DNA of 16,752 bases from positions 1-16,752 of the forward strand of contig CBFICO010000054.1 of NCBI GenBank assembly GCA_965661115.1, given 5' to 3'. The position numbers and the translations under genes are program-made. The notes beneath the pieces were generated by a model. That model saw only the letters and a program-made list of their open reading frames with translations. It was not told the origin of the DNA and did not search any database. Origin of the DNA: UBA6770 sp965661115 (lineage in GTDB: Bacteria > Bacteroidota > Bacteroidia > Flavobacteriales_G > Salibacteraceae). Positions 6,558 to 13,752 of this stretch are shown piece after piece (position 1 is the stretch's first letter; every line of letters starts with the position of its first letter).

Positions 6558-8018
6558 GTGTTGAATTACGCTGTTCAATTATTGATAACGTTTTTATTAA
6601 TACTCGTTTTCATTATAAATGGAAATGCAGCTATAACAATTTCGGGAAAGGCTACACAATTCGGTAAAGATGTTCGGTTTAAAAGGGTGTTTGTAACAGG
6701 TGCGGGAATTGACACCTCAACATTAACAGACAACAACGGTAATTATACTTTGCAGGTTACTCCGAAAACCACAGAAGGAGTTCTAGCAGTATTTATGCTG
6801 AATTGTGTTCGGGATACACACAACGTATTTAAAGAGTTCCATTCGCATACTCAATTTGAAACCATCAACTTTAACCTTTGTGCCTTTGTTCAATCTACTA
6901 CTGTTCGCGGAAATATTAATTACAATGGAAAGCCACTACCCAATGTAACTGTAAAGTTTAGTTTAAACTCACCCTATGATTACTCAGACAGTGCCGTGAC
7001 CGATTTACATGGTAATTATCTTAAAACTTTAGGAACACCCAATGCCGCCAGTGGAATTATCTACACCTCAATAAATCAATGCGACGATCAACAAAAACAG
7101 TTATCCAAAATTTATAACCCAGAAGACACCTCGGTATTTAACTTCAACTACTGCCCAAATGGTAACTTCCAAATTTTTACAGGTCGGGTTGTAAATTCAA
7201 ACATCAATGTTCAAGCAAATGATTTTAAGCTTCAATTATTTCAATACAACGAACAAACTAAGCAACTTCAATTTCTTGAAGAAATTAACTCTAAGTACAT
7301 AGGCACCTATCGATTTCTGCTCAATAAATCAGGAAAGTTTATTTTAAAAGCCATACCCAAAAACGGAAATCAAGCAGCGCCAGCATACCATGGGGGTGGC
7401 CTTTATTGGAATAAAGCAAGTGTAATTGAGTTAAGCAATGACACCGTTTTTTCGTTAGATATTCCAGTGCCAGATTTAAAACGTTTAGAAGGTAAATATA
7501 AACTTACTGGTAGCATTATTGATAGCAGAAACAGTAAGCAGCAAACACATGCCGTTTATTTATTAAAAGATGGTAATCTAAAAGCTATTTCAACTTGCCA
7601 GAATAACCAATTTGAGATAGCTAATATTCCTGACGGTGATTACATAGTTTATACCGATGTAGTAGGTTTACCAACTGATGCTCCAGAGCTATCATTCTCT
7701 TCAAACAATCTGAGTGTTTCTATTGCTGTTTCAAACAAAGAAGTGACTTACGATAAAACGCTTTCGGCAACAATAGATAATGATGTTAGAAGGCTATCGA
7801 TTTTTCCAAACCCATTTAACGAATACCTAACTTTACAAATTGATAACCAACCCACACGTATTGAAATTGTTGATATTCAAGGAAATATTGTTTTTAAAGC
7901 AACCCATGAGCCAAATTCTGCGTCTACAATAAAGACGGAGCACTGGCAAAGAGGAGTTTACATTGTAAATTTAATCGATGAGAAGGGGCTGGTAAGAACA
8001 CAAAAACTGGTTAAGTAG
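6558..8018 (+). CDS. T9SS-exported surface protein with carboxypeptidase-regulatory-like modules
   Basis: This 486-residue secreted protein has a hydrophobic signal peptide (residues 3-25, cleaved near GNAA) and ends with a clear type A T9SS sorting domain. The domain covers residues 411-486: SIFPNPFNEYLTL, then VDIQGNIVF, the WQRGVYIV strand and the final TQKLVK. By family rule it is exported through the T9SS and either released or fixed to the cell surface. In between are repeated beta-sandwich modules like carboxypeptidase regulatory domains (TLTDNNGNYTL at about 56-66, VRGNINYNGKPLPNVTV at about 117-133, and later ones). A YHGGGLYWNKA motif near 275 is typical of T9SS-linked modules. No enzyme domain is visible, so binding or adhesion is the likely role. 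The start is GTG at 6558, since no ATG precedes the signal peptide. The next gene, an ECF sigma factor, begins 3 bases after the stop. Confidence 0.88.
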   Translation: MLNYAVQLLITFLLILVFIINGNAAITISGKATQFGKDVRFKRVFVTGAGIDTSTLTDNNGNYTLQVTPKTTEGVLAVFMLNCVRDTHNVFKEFHSHTQFETINFNLCAFVQSTTVRGNINYNGKPLPNVTVKFSLNSPYDYSDSAVTDLHGNYLKTLGTPNAASGIIYTSINQCDDQQKQLSKIYNPEDTSVFNFNYCPNGNFQIFTGRVVNSNINVQANDFKLQLFQYNEQTKQLQFLEEINSKYIGTYRFLLNKSGKFILKAIPKNGNQAAPAYHGGGLYWNKASVIELSNDTVFSLDIPVPDLKRLEGKYKLTGSIIDSRNSKQQTHAVYLLKDGNLKAISTCQNNQFEIANIPDGDYIVYTDVVGLPTDAPELSFSSNNLSVSIAVSNKEVTYDKTLSATIDNDVRRLSIFPNPFNEYLTLQIDNQPTRIEIVDIQGNIVFKATHEPNSASTIKTEHWQRGVYIVNLIDEKGLVRTQKLVK

Positions 8019-8021
8019 TTT

Positions 8022-8600
8022 ATGCGAATTATAGTAAAGGATAAAGTTTTAAAAGGTTGCATAAAGGGGGAGCGAAAAGCTCAACAAACCCTTTATAAAA
8101 CTTGCTTTCAGCCTTTATTGGGAATTTGCATGCGCTACAAAAACAACGAAGAAGATGGCGTTGCTATTTTAAACGATGCCTTCATAAAGATTCTTACCAA
8201 TTTAAAAACACTAGATCCTAGTATTCCCTTTGAGGCTTGGGCAAAACGAATTACAATTAATTGTTGTATCAACGATTATCGTAAACATCGTTCAAAGCCA
8301 GACGTTCTATCATACGATGACGAATATGTTAGAGAACCTAGCATTTCACCATTCGAAATCGAAGAAGAGGACCACGTTGGAATTACGCTAAAAAAGCTAA
8401 AAGAGCTTTTGAAGAAAGTGCCGGCAAGTTCTCAAGAAGTTTTTCAATTATATGTATTAGAAGGTTATAGCCACAAAGAGATTGCTGAGATTCTAAAAAT
8501 TTCTGAAGGTACTTCAAAATGGCATTTGAATAATGCTAGAGGTAAGCTCAAAGAAATGATTATTGAGTCACAAAATAGAATTAGCAGAATCGCTTTATGA
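8022..8600 (+). CDS. ECF-type sigma-70 family RNA polymerase sigma factor
   Basis: The 192-residue protein has the two-domain layout of extracytoplasmic-function sigma factors. Region 2 spans about 22-92 (LYKTCFQPLLGICMRY, NDAFIKILTNL, then FEAWAKRITINCCINDYRKH), which binds core polymerase and the -10 element. Region 4 spans about 125-182 with the helix-turn-helix GYSHKEIAEILKISEGTSKWHLNNARGK, abbreviated here in part, which reads the -35 element. Region 3 is absent, as expected. It would direct a specific regulon, probably in response to the envelope. It lies 3 bases after the T9SS cargo gene and overlaps the next gene by ATGA, so all three are almost certainly one operon. In Bacteroidota such sigma factors are usually paired with a membrane anti-sigma protein; the downstream gene is the obvious partner here. 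Confidence 0.92.
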   Translation: MRIIVKDKVLKGCIKGERKAQQTLYKTCFQPLLGICMRYKNNEEDGVAILNDAFIKILTNLKTLDPSIPFEAWAKRITINCCINDYRKHRSKPDVLSYDDEYVREPSISPFEIEEEDHVGITLKKLKELLKKVPASSQEVFQLYVLEGYSHKEIAEILKISEGTSKWHLNNARGKLKEMIIESQNRISRIAL

Positions 8601-9991
8601 GCTTAGACCATATCGACAAGTTGTTGAAGTCCGCCTTTAGGGCTGAACAATACGCTTATAAAGTTGCGTATTGGGAGACTTTGGCGTCTAAGCTGCCACC
8701 AAGTCAACCATCCAATATTTCTAAGTTTAAAAGTGCTTTAGGAGTATTTATTGCGGCATTATTAATCACTAATGACGCAGAACACAGAGTTTCTCCGATT
8801 TTACTTTCCGATGCAAGTCTAGCTTCCCAGTTAGTTGAAAAGAATTCAGCAATTAACAAGACCTCAAAGCTTACCAACTTGAGTCTCTTTAAATCAGAAA
8901 AAGAGAGTGCATTAAATCAAGCTACCACTTCAAATACACTTTTAGCTGATAATAAATCAAATAGTAGAAACAATCAAACAGCCATTGAGCGCACCAATAA
9001 TCTTTCACTGAACAACAAGAAAAGTAAACCTACAAGCTCTGACAATAACTCAGAAGTTTTAATTGAAACAATTGAAGTTGGTTCGTTATCAAAAATGCGC
9101 ACGGCAATGCTGGCTGGAATTAAAAACAACAACTCTCCAGTTGAACTAGATAGTCCGCTACCCGATGAAACGGAGTTTGGCACTAAAATCAAAAAAGGTA
9201 AAACTACCAACCTGTATTTGCAAGGAAATGCCATTCACCTTCAACTTTCTGGAAACGATGTTTTGCCAGAAACAACCCCCGAGGGGTTCGATGCAAATTA
9301 CACTTCGCATAGCTTAAGTGGGGCAGAGTTATTAATCGGGGCTAAAAGAAAAGGAGTTTTTGCTTTTTTAGGAGTTGGCTTGTCACGAATAGCTAAAACG
9401 TATTCCTATCAATTTAGCGTATCACATACCGAAACTCATACTCAAATAAATTCCAACACATACTTGCAATCCGTAGATTCAACTTTTTCGCATTATATAA
9501 TTGAAGAGGAAAACGCTGCCAATACTTCGAATTTTGACATTGCACAAGCGGTTTATTCTGTTGACTCAAACTTTGTGACAACCCATGATACCATTGTTTC
9601 TTCTAGCACTACAAACGATGAAAAATCAGTTGCTTTAGCATACAACCTCGATTATATAACACTACCACTTTACATTGGTTACGAAGTGGAACACAAGCGC
9701 TTTTTTGCTAATGTATCTGCGGGGGTAAATGTTGGTGTGTTAACCAATTATAACGGGTTTAAATACAACGAAAAACACGAAGCTCTGCGTTCACCTGTTA
9801 CTAGCTCAGACCTCAACCCAATCACCTTAAGCTACACCGTATCCGTTGGTGTTGGCTACGATATTACTCCAACTATTGCAGTAAATGCACAACCAGTTTA
9901 TAGTAGCACTTTGATAGGTTCGTTTAAAAACATAAAACCAGATCAAGTATCAGGTTTCGGAGGAAAACTTGGGCTACGCTACCAATTCTAA
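8597..9991 (+). CDS. Anti-sigma-like N-terminus fused to an outer-membrane beta-barrel
   Basis: The 464 residues fall into four parts. Residues 1-45 are short and helical with a Trp26 and LASKLPP pattern (IDKLLKSAF...YWETLASKL), like the cytoplasmic start of Bacteroidota anti-sigma proteins. Residues 47-57 (ALGVFIAALLI) are hydrophobic but short for a membrane span. Residues 60-205 form a polar Asn/Ser/Thr/Lys-rich linker of low complexity. Residues about 206-464 are amphipathic strands ending in LGLRYQF, with the terminal aromatic usual in outer-membrane barrels (PorT/OMP_b-brl type). Its start overlaps the sigma gene stop (ATGA), which fits a sigma-regulating role. The layout implies one chain reaching from cytoplasm to outer membrane; this is inference. 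An alternative is that the hydrophobic part is only a weak signal and the whole protein is exported. It ends four bases into the convergent aldehyde dehydrogenase gene. Confidence 0.75.
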   Translation: MSLDHIDKLLKSAFRAEQYAYKVAYWETLASKLPPSQPSNISKFKSALGVFIAALLITNDAEHRVSPILLSDASLASQLVEKNSAINKTSKLTNLSLFKSEKESALNQATTSNTLLADNKSNSRNNQTAIERTNNLSLNNKKSKPTSSDNNSEVLIETIEVGSLSKMRTAMLAGIKNNNSPVELDSPLPDETEFGTKIKKGKTTNLYLQGNAIHLQLSGNDVLPETTPEGFDANYTSHSLSGAELLIGAKRKGVFAFLGVGLSRIAKTYSYQFSVSHTETHTQINSNTYLQSVDSTFSHYIIEEENAANTSNFDIAQAVYSVDSNFVTTHDTIVSSSTTNDEKSVALAYNLDYITLPLYIGYEVEHKRFFANVSAGVNVGVLTNYNGFKYNEKHEALRSPVTSSDLNPITLSYTVSVGVGYDITPTIAVNAQPVYSSTLIGSFKNIKPDQVSGFGGKLGLRYQF

Positions 9992-11517
9992 AAGTCGAAC
10001 TCAATACCCTGCGCTAAAGGCAATTGGGTTGAGTAATTAATGGTATTTGTTTGTCTGCGCATGTAGGCTTTCCAAGCATCCGATCCAGACTCTCGGCCAC
10101 CGCCGGTTTCTTTTTCACCACCAAAAGCGCCGCCTATTTCCGCGCCTGAAGTGCCAATATTTACATTGGCAATACCACAATCAGATCCTGCACAAGAAAG
10201 GAATCGTTCTGCCTCTCGCATATTAGTAGTCATAATAGCTGAAGAGAGCCCCTGTTTTACACCGTTCTGCATTGCAATTGCTTCTTCTAGGGTGTTGTAT
10301 TTCATTACATATAAAATTGGCGCAAAGGTTTCGTTTTTTACAATTTGATAGTCGTTTGATGCTTCCGCAATAGCAGGCTTTACGTAGCAACCCGACTCAT
10401 AACCTTCGCCAGATAAAACTCCCCCTTCAACCAATAGTTTTCCTCCTGATTTTTGAACTTCTGCCAACGCATTGCTGTACATTTTAACCGCATCTGTGTC
10501 GATGAGTGGGCCAACATGGTTGTTGGTATCCAAGGGGTTTCCTACTCGTAATTGAGCATAAGCGGTAGTAAGTTTTGAAACAACAGTATCGTAAATACTT
10601 TCGTGAATAATAAGTCTTCTGGTAGATGTACAGCGTTGTCCTGCCGTACCCACAGCGCCAAACACAGCTCCAATAATGGTTAATTCAAGGTCAGCATCTG
10701 GTGTAATAATAATTGCATTGTTTCCGCCTAATTCAAGCAAAGAACGGCCTAAACGTTTGGCAACTTCTGCTCCAACTATTTTTCCCATTCTAATAGAACC
10801 AGTTGCTGAAACTAATGGAATACGAGTGTCTTGAGTCATTAATTCGCCTACCTTATAATCTCCGTTAATGATTGAACACAGTCCTTCAGGCAAATCGTTT
10901 TCTTCTAATACTTCATTGAATATGTTTTGACAAGCCACGGCACATAAAGGTGCTTTTTCTGAAGCTTTCCAAACGCAAACATCACCACAAACCCACGCCA
11001 AAGCCGTATTCCAACACCAAACGGCTACCGGAAAGTTAAAAGCAGATATAATTCCAACAACTCCAATAGGATGCCACTGCTCATACATTCTATGCCCTGG
11101 ACGCTCGGAATGCATGGTAAGGCCATAAAGCTGACGAGATAACCCAACGGCAAAATCACAGATATCTATCATCTCCTGCACTTCGCCTAAACCTTCCTGA
11201 TTCGATTTACCCATTTCATAGGTCACCAACATACCCAGCGCTTCTTTCTTCTCTCGTAGTTTTTCTCCGAACAAACGCACAATTTCACCACGTTTAGGGG
11301 CAGGAACATTTCGCCATACTACAAAAGCCTCTTCGGCTTTTTGCATCACCTTTTCGTAATCGGCTGCGGTAGAAACCGAGACCTTGCCAATTAGCTTTCC
11401 ATCAATTGGTGAGTATGAGGAAATATATTCCTTTCCTTCAAGCCAGTTTCTTCCAGTACTCGTTCCAATATTCTCTGATTTTATTCCTAGTTCTTGAAGC
11501 GTTGTTTTAATATCCAT
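9988..11517 (-). CDS. ALDH7-type aldehyde dehydrogenase (probable aminoadipate-semialdehyde dehydrogenase)
   Basis: This NAD(P)-dependent aldehyde dehydrogenase has 509 residues, the usual length for the ALDH7/antiquitin/AmaB group. Its best-known reaction oxidises alpha-aminoadipate semialdehyde (from piperideine-6-carboxylate) to aminoadipate in lysine breakdown. The catalytic residues are visible: Asn161 in SAFNFPVAVW, Lys184 in VWKASEKAP, Glu262 in LELGGNNA and Cys296 in GTAGQRCTSTRR. Group-specific stretches are GLSRQLYGLTMHSERPGHR near 125-143 and the C-terminal GGAFGGEKETGGGRESGSDA. No lysine aminotransferase or dehydrogenase is next to it, so the substrate is assigned only by family. 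The antiporter gene ends 34 bases upstream on the same strand, and an AGAAGGAG sequence (11540-11533) sits 15 bases before the ATG, somewhat far for a ribosome-binding site. Its TAG overlaps the stop of the barrel gene from the other strand. Confidence 0.9.
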   Translation of the reverse strand: MDIKTTLQELGIKSENIGTSTGRNWLEGKEYISSYSPIDGKLIGKVSVSTAADYEKVMQKAEEAFVVWRNVPAPKRGEIVRLFGEKLREKKEALGMLVTYEMGKSNQEGLGEVQEMIDICDFAVGLSRQLYGLTMHSERPGHRMYEQWHPIGVVGIISAFNFPVAVWCWNTALAWVCGDVCVWKASEKAPLCAVACQNIFNEVLEENDLPEGLCSIINGDYKVGELMTQDTRIPLVSATGSIRMGKIVGAEVAKRLGRSLLELGGNNAIIITPDADLELTIIGAVFGAVGTAGQRCTSTRRLIIHESIYDTVVSKLTTAYAQLRVGNPLDTNNHVGPLIDTDAVKMYSNALAEVQKSGGKLLVEGGVLSGEGYESGCYVKPAIAEASNDYQIVKNETFAPILYVMKYNTLEEAIAMQNGVKQGLSSAIMTTNMREAERFLSCAGSDCGIANVNIGTSGAEIGGAFGGEKETGGGRESGSDAWKAYMRRQTNTINYSTQLPLAQGIEFDF

Positions 11518-11551
11518 TGTTGTCGTTATTTTCTCCTTCTATAGTGTCTTT

Positions 11552-12814
11552 TTATTGTTCTTCAGTTTCTTGGCCATCCTCTGGTTTCATGAATCTACTT
11601 GTAGCTTTTAAGATGCCTGGAAGGTTTTCTTCTTTATCTCTCGTCAGTAACGCTAATGTCATTATTCCGCTGCTTACAAGAATCATATACAGCAACACTC
11701 CATTATCAAATAAAGGAATGCTGTAATGAGCTGGAATGCTAAAAAACAGCATAATAGTAATTAATCCTCTTGGCGAAACAAACAAAGAAGGGAGCATAAA
11801 ATGATTAGCTATAAATCTGAAGAAGATGTATCTAACTATGAAAAGCACCCCTAAAAATATCAACGCTAAAATCAATACTTCTACATTGATTAAACTCGCT
11901 ATGCTAATGCTCATACCAAACACAACAAAAAATAAGGTGCGCACCACAAAGGAGGATTCAAGCGTAATCACTTTAAAGTAATCTAGTGTTTCTAAAATTT
12001 TTTCATCGTCAACATGCTTTTTCATGAAGCCGATAAAAAACAGTTTATGGTTGTTGATGAGCAAACCAAAAAATAGAATAATCAGTAATGAGCTAATGTG
12101 CATTAGCTTACCTACGGCATACAAAGCCATTAAAACGGATATGAGTAAAAAAAGCTTGGTATTTGAGGTGATCTTCTGAAAAACATAAGTGAGTGCATAA
12201 CTCAAAACCACGGCTACAATTAGAGTTAAACCAATATTCACGATTATGCTTTGTGCAACATTTTCGCCCTCGGGAGCATCAAACCCTTGAAGCACAAAAT
12301 AGAACACCATTATTCCCAGTATGTCTGAGAAAGTCGATTCATAAATCAAGAACTCTTTAGGCTCTTCGGATAGGTTTACTACACTAGGAATTACAATAGC
12401 ACTGCTAGTAATTGCTAGTGGTATAGCAAAAATTACTGCACTCTTAAATTCCGCAACAAAGAAATATTGGATCAAAAAAGTAAACACTGCTGAGGTGGCG
12501 AACAAAGCGCAAAAAGCAACCAGAAAAGACTTCCAGATAATTGGCCATTTTTCTTTGGTTAACTCTAAATCTAAAGCAGCTTCTAGCACAATCATCACTA
12601 AACCTACTATGCCCAAAAACTCCAGAATTGGAAACCAATTTTGGCTTTCAAAAGGACTATCGTAATAATCTAATGCTTGAGTAATTACCAGGCCGGTTCC
12701 AATAAGCATAATAACCGACGGGATATTGGTCTTTTTCGCCAGTACATTGTATAGGTAAGACAAGATGATTAAGCTACACAGCTCAATAATTAGGATATAG
12801 GGGTTTATTTCCAT
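11552..12814 (-). CDS. Cation/proton antiporter (CPA family)
   Basis: The 420-residue polytopic protein has about 11-12 membrane segments and the Na+/H+ exchanger fold. It exchanges a monovalent cation for protons across the inner membrane. The discontinuous helix motif ITSSAIVIP (135-143) resembles CPA2 members rather than the TDP motif of NhaP/NHE-type CPA1 proteins. In the ion-binding helix, YESTFSDILGI (158-168) gives Ser163-Asp164 where CPA2 sodium antiporters have Asp-Asp and CPA1 have Asn-Asp. A single acidic residue favours electroneutral exchange, but the ion cannot be told. The C-terminus is a short acidic cytoplasmic tail (391-420) with no RCK/TrkA domain. The start overlaps the control region left by the preceding secreted-protein gene, which ends 2 bases upstream; that gene's last codons contain AAAGGAGAA, a good ribosome-binding site 7 bases from the ATG. 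The two genes are therefore tightly coupled. Confidence 0.88.
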   Translation of the reverse strand: MEINPYILIIELCSLIILSYLYNVLAKKTNIPSVIMLIGTGLVITQALDYYDSPFESQNWFPILEFLGIVGLVMIVLEAALDLELTKEKWPIIWKSFLVAFCALFATSAVFTFLIQYFFVAEFKSAVIFAIPLAITSSAIVIPSVVNLSEEPKEFLIYESTFSDILGIMVFYFVLQGFDAPEGENVAQSIIVNIGLTLIVAVVLSYALTYVFQKITSNTKLFLLISVLMALYAVGKLMHISSLLIILFFGLLINNHKLFFIGFMKKHVDDEKILETLDYFKVITLESSFVVRTLFFVVFGMSISIASLINVEVLILALIFLGVLFIVRYIFFRFIANHFMLPSLFVSPRGLITIMLFFSIPAHYSIPLFDNGVLLYMILVSSGIMTLALLTRDKEENLPGILKATSRFMKPEDGQETEEQ

Positions 12815-12816
12815 TA

Positions 12817-13677
12817 TTATTCTCCTTTCCCTGCCATTAAAATGGGTATGCTAGCCGCAATTTGCTTTGCCAAGTCAGGCATATTTTCTACAATGATGTC
12901 CTTTTGGCTGTTTACCGTACTTGAAAAATGGGTTTTAGCAACACCAGAAAATATTTCGTAACCGTGGGTATAAACAGAGTAATGCACCTTTATTTCTCTT
13001 TGATATTCATCGCCCTCAAAAGCTCTAAAGTCAAGTCCTGGCATTGGACCTACATCAAATTGGTTGATGAATATATAGAGCACAGAGCCGTACTTACTAT
13101 GTAAATAATTGAATAGTTCATCCTCCTTAAAAGTTCTAGCCATAAAACGCTCTTGTCCATCGTTGTGCGATTTTATCTGGCCGTTTTCCATTCTGGTTCC
13201 GTGCGGTTTAGATTCTTCTTCCTGCTTTTTCTTCAACTTAGGTAGATTTACTTTTTTTGGAGCTTCTTCGTTTTCTTTTTCCACTACTCGGTAGTCTCTG
13301 CCAGAAGTTCTGTAAATTTCAAAAAGGTCTTTTTTTCGGTCTTCATCGTCAACCAACATACGGATAACTCTGTATCGCGCATCCGTTTCGATAAACAACA
13401 AGTTATCTAAGCCCGTTCTAAAATTTGAAACAATTTGCTGATAAGTAGTCCCATCGTTTGTACCAATAGAGCGGTCTATAGAAGACTTATACATCATTGG
13501 CTCAAACGGAACCAACATAAGTGTGGGTTGTGCTGTTGGTGTCCAAACGGTGTCGTTTTTAAACTTGGCTACTTTATTTTCAAATGCTCGCATAGTTTCA
13601 TCCTGAGCATTGATACTTGGAGCAAAAAGCATGGCTACTACTAGCAAACATGCACTAGAAATTTTCCGAAAAATCAT
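12817..13677 (-). CDS. Secreted protein of unknown function
   Basis: The 286-residue product has a Sec signal peptide (basic residues 4-5, hydrophobic 8-20, cleavage after SINA at 24, Gln25 first). The mature N-terminal part (about 45-130) has PTLMLVPFEPMMYKSSIDRS, a region of mixed alpha/beta. A highly charged, probably disordered insert rich in Lys and Glu follows at 132-180. The C-terminal part (185-286) is alpha/beta again, with KYGSVLYIFINQFDVGP and a late HYSVYTHGYEIF strand pair. No catalytic motif stands out. I recognise the general look from Bacteroidota but no function. It is periplasmic or outer-membrane associated by its signal. It lies between rseP (75 bases upstream) and the antiporter (2 bases downstream), and its last codons carry the antiporter's ribosome-binding site. 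Confidence 0.82.
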   Translation of the reverse strand: MIFRKISSACLLVVAMLFAPSINAQDETMRAFENKVAKFKNDTVWTPTAQPTLMLVPFEPMMYKSSIDRSIGTNDGTTYQQIVSNFRTGLDNLLFIETDARYRVIRMLVDDEDRKKDLFEIYRTSGRDYRVVEKENEEAPKKVNLPKLKKKQEEESKPHGTRMENGQIKSHNDGQERFMARTFKEDELFNYLHSKYGSVLYIFINQFDVGPMPGLDFRAFEGDEYQREIKVHYSVYTHGYEIFSGVAKTHFSSTVNSQKDIIVENMPDLAKQIAASIPILMAGKGE

Positions 13678-13715
13678 AAACTAAAAGTACAAGGGCAAAA
13701 CAATTCTTATGCCTT

Positions 13716-13727
13716 AGCGCTAGCGCT
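13716..13727. repeat. 12-bp perfect palindrome between rseP and the secreted-protein gene
   Basis: AGCGCTAGCGCT is its own reverse complement and is also two direct AGCGCT copies. It stands in the 75-base gap after the rseP stop and about 39 bases before the next start. It could be a small operator or a hairpin; no T-run follows in the minus-strand direction, so a standard terminator is unlikely. Confidence 0.4.
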
Positions 13728-13752
13728 TTTGTTCACACTAAAATGTTGTTAG

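Noticed and set aside
8974..9234. Minus-strand open frame of 86 codons inside the barrel gene
   Set aside because: It is opposite the low-complexity linker of the plus-strand gene, has no start context and no family resemblance.
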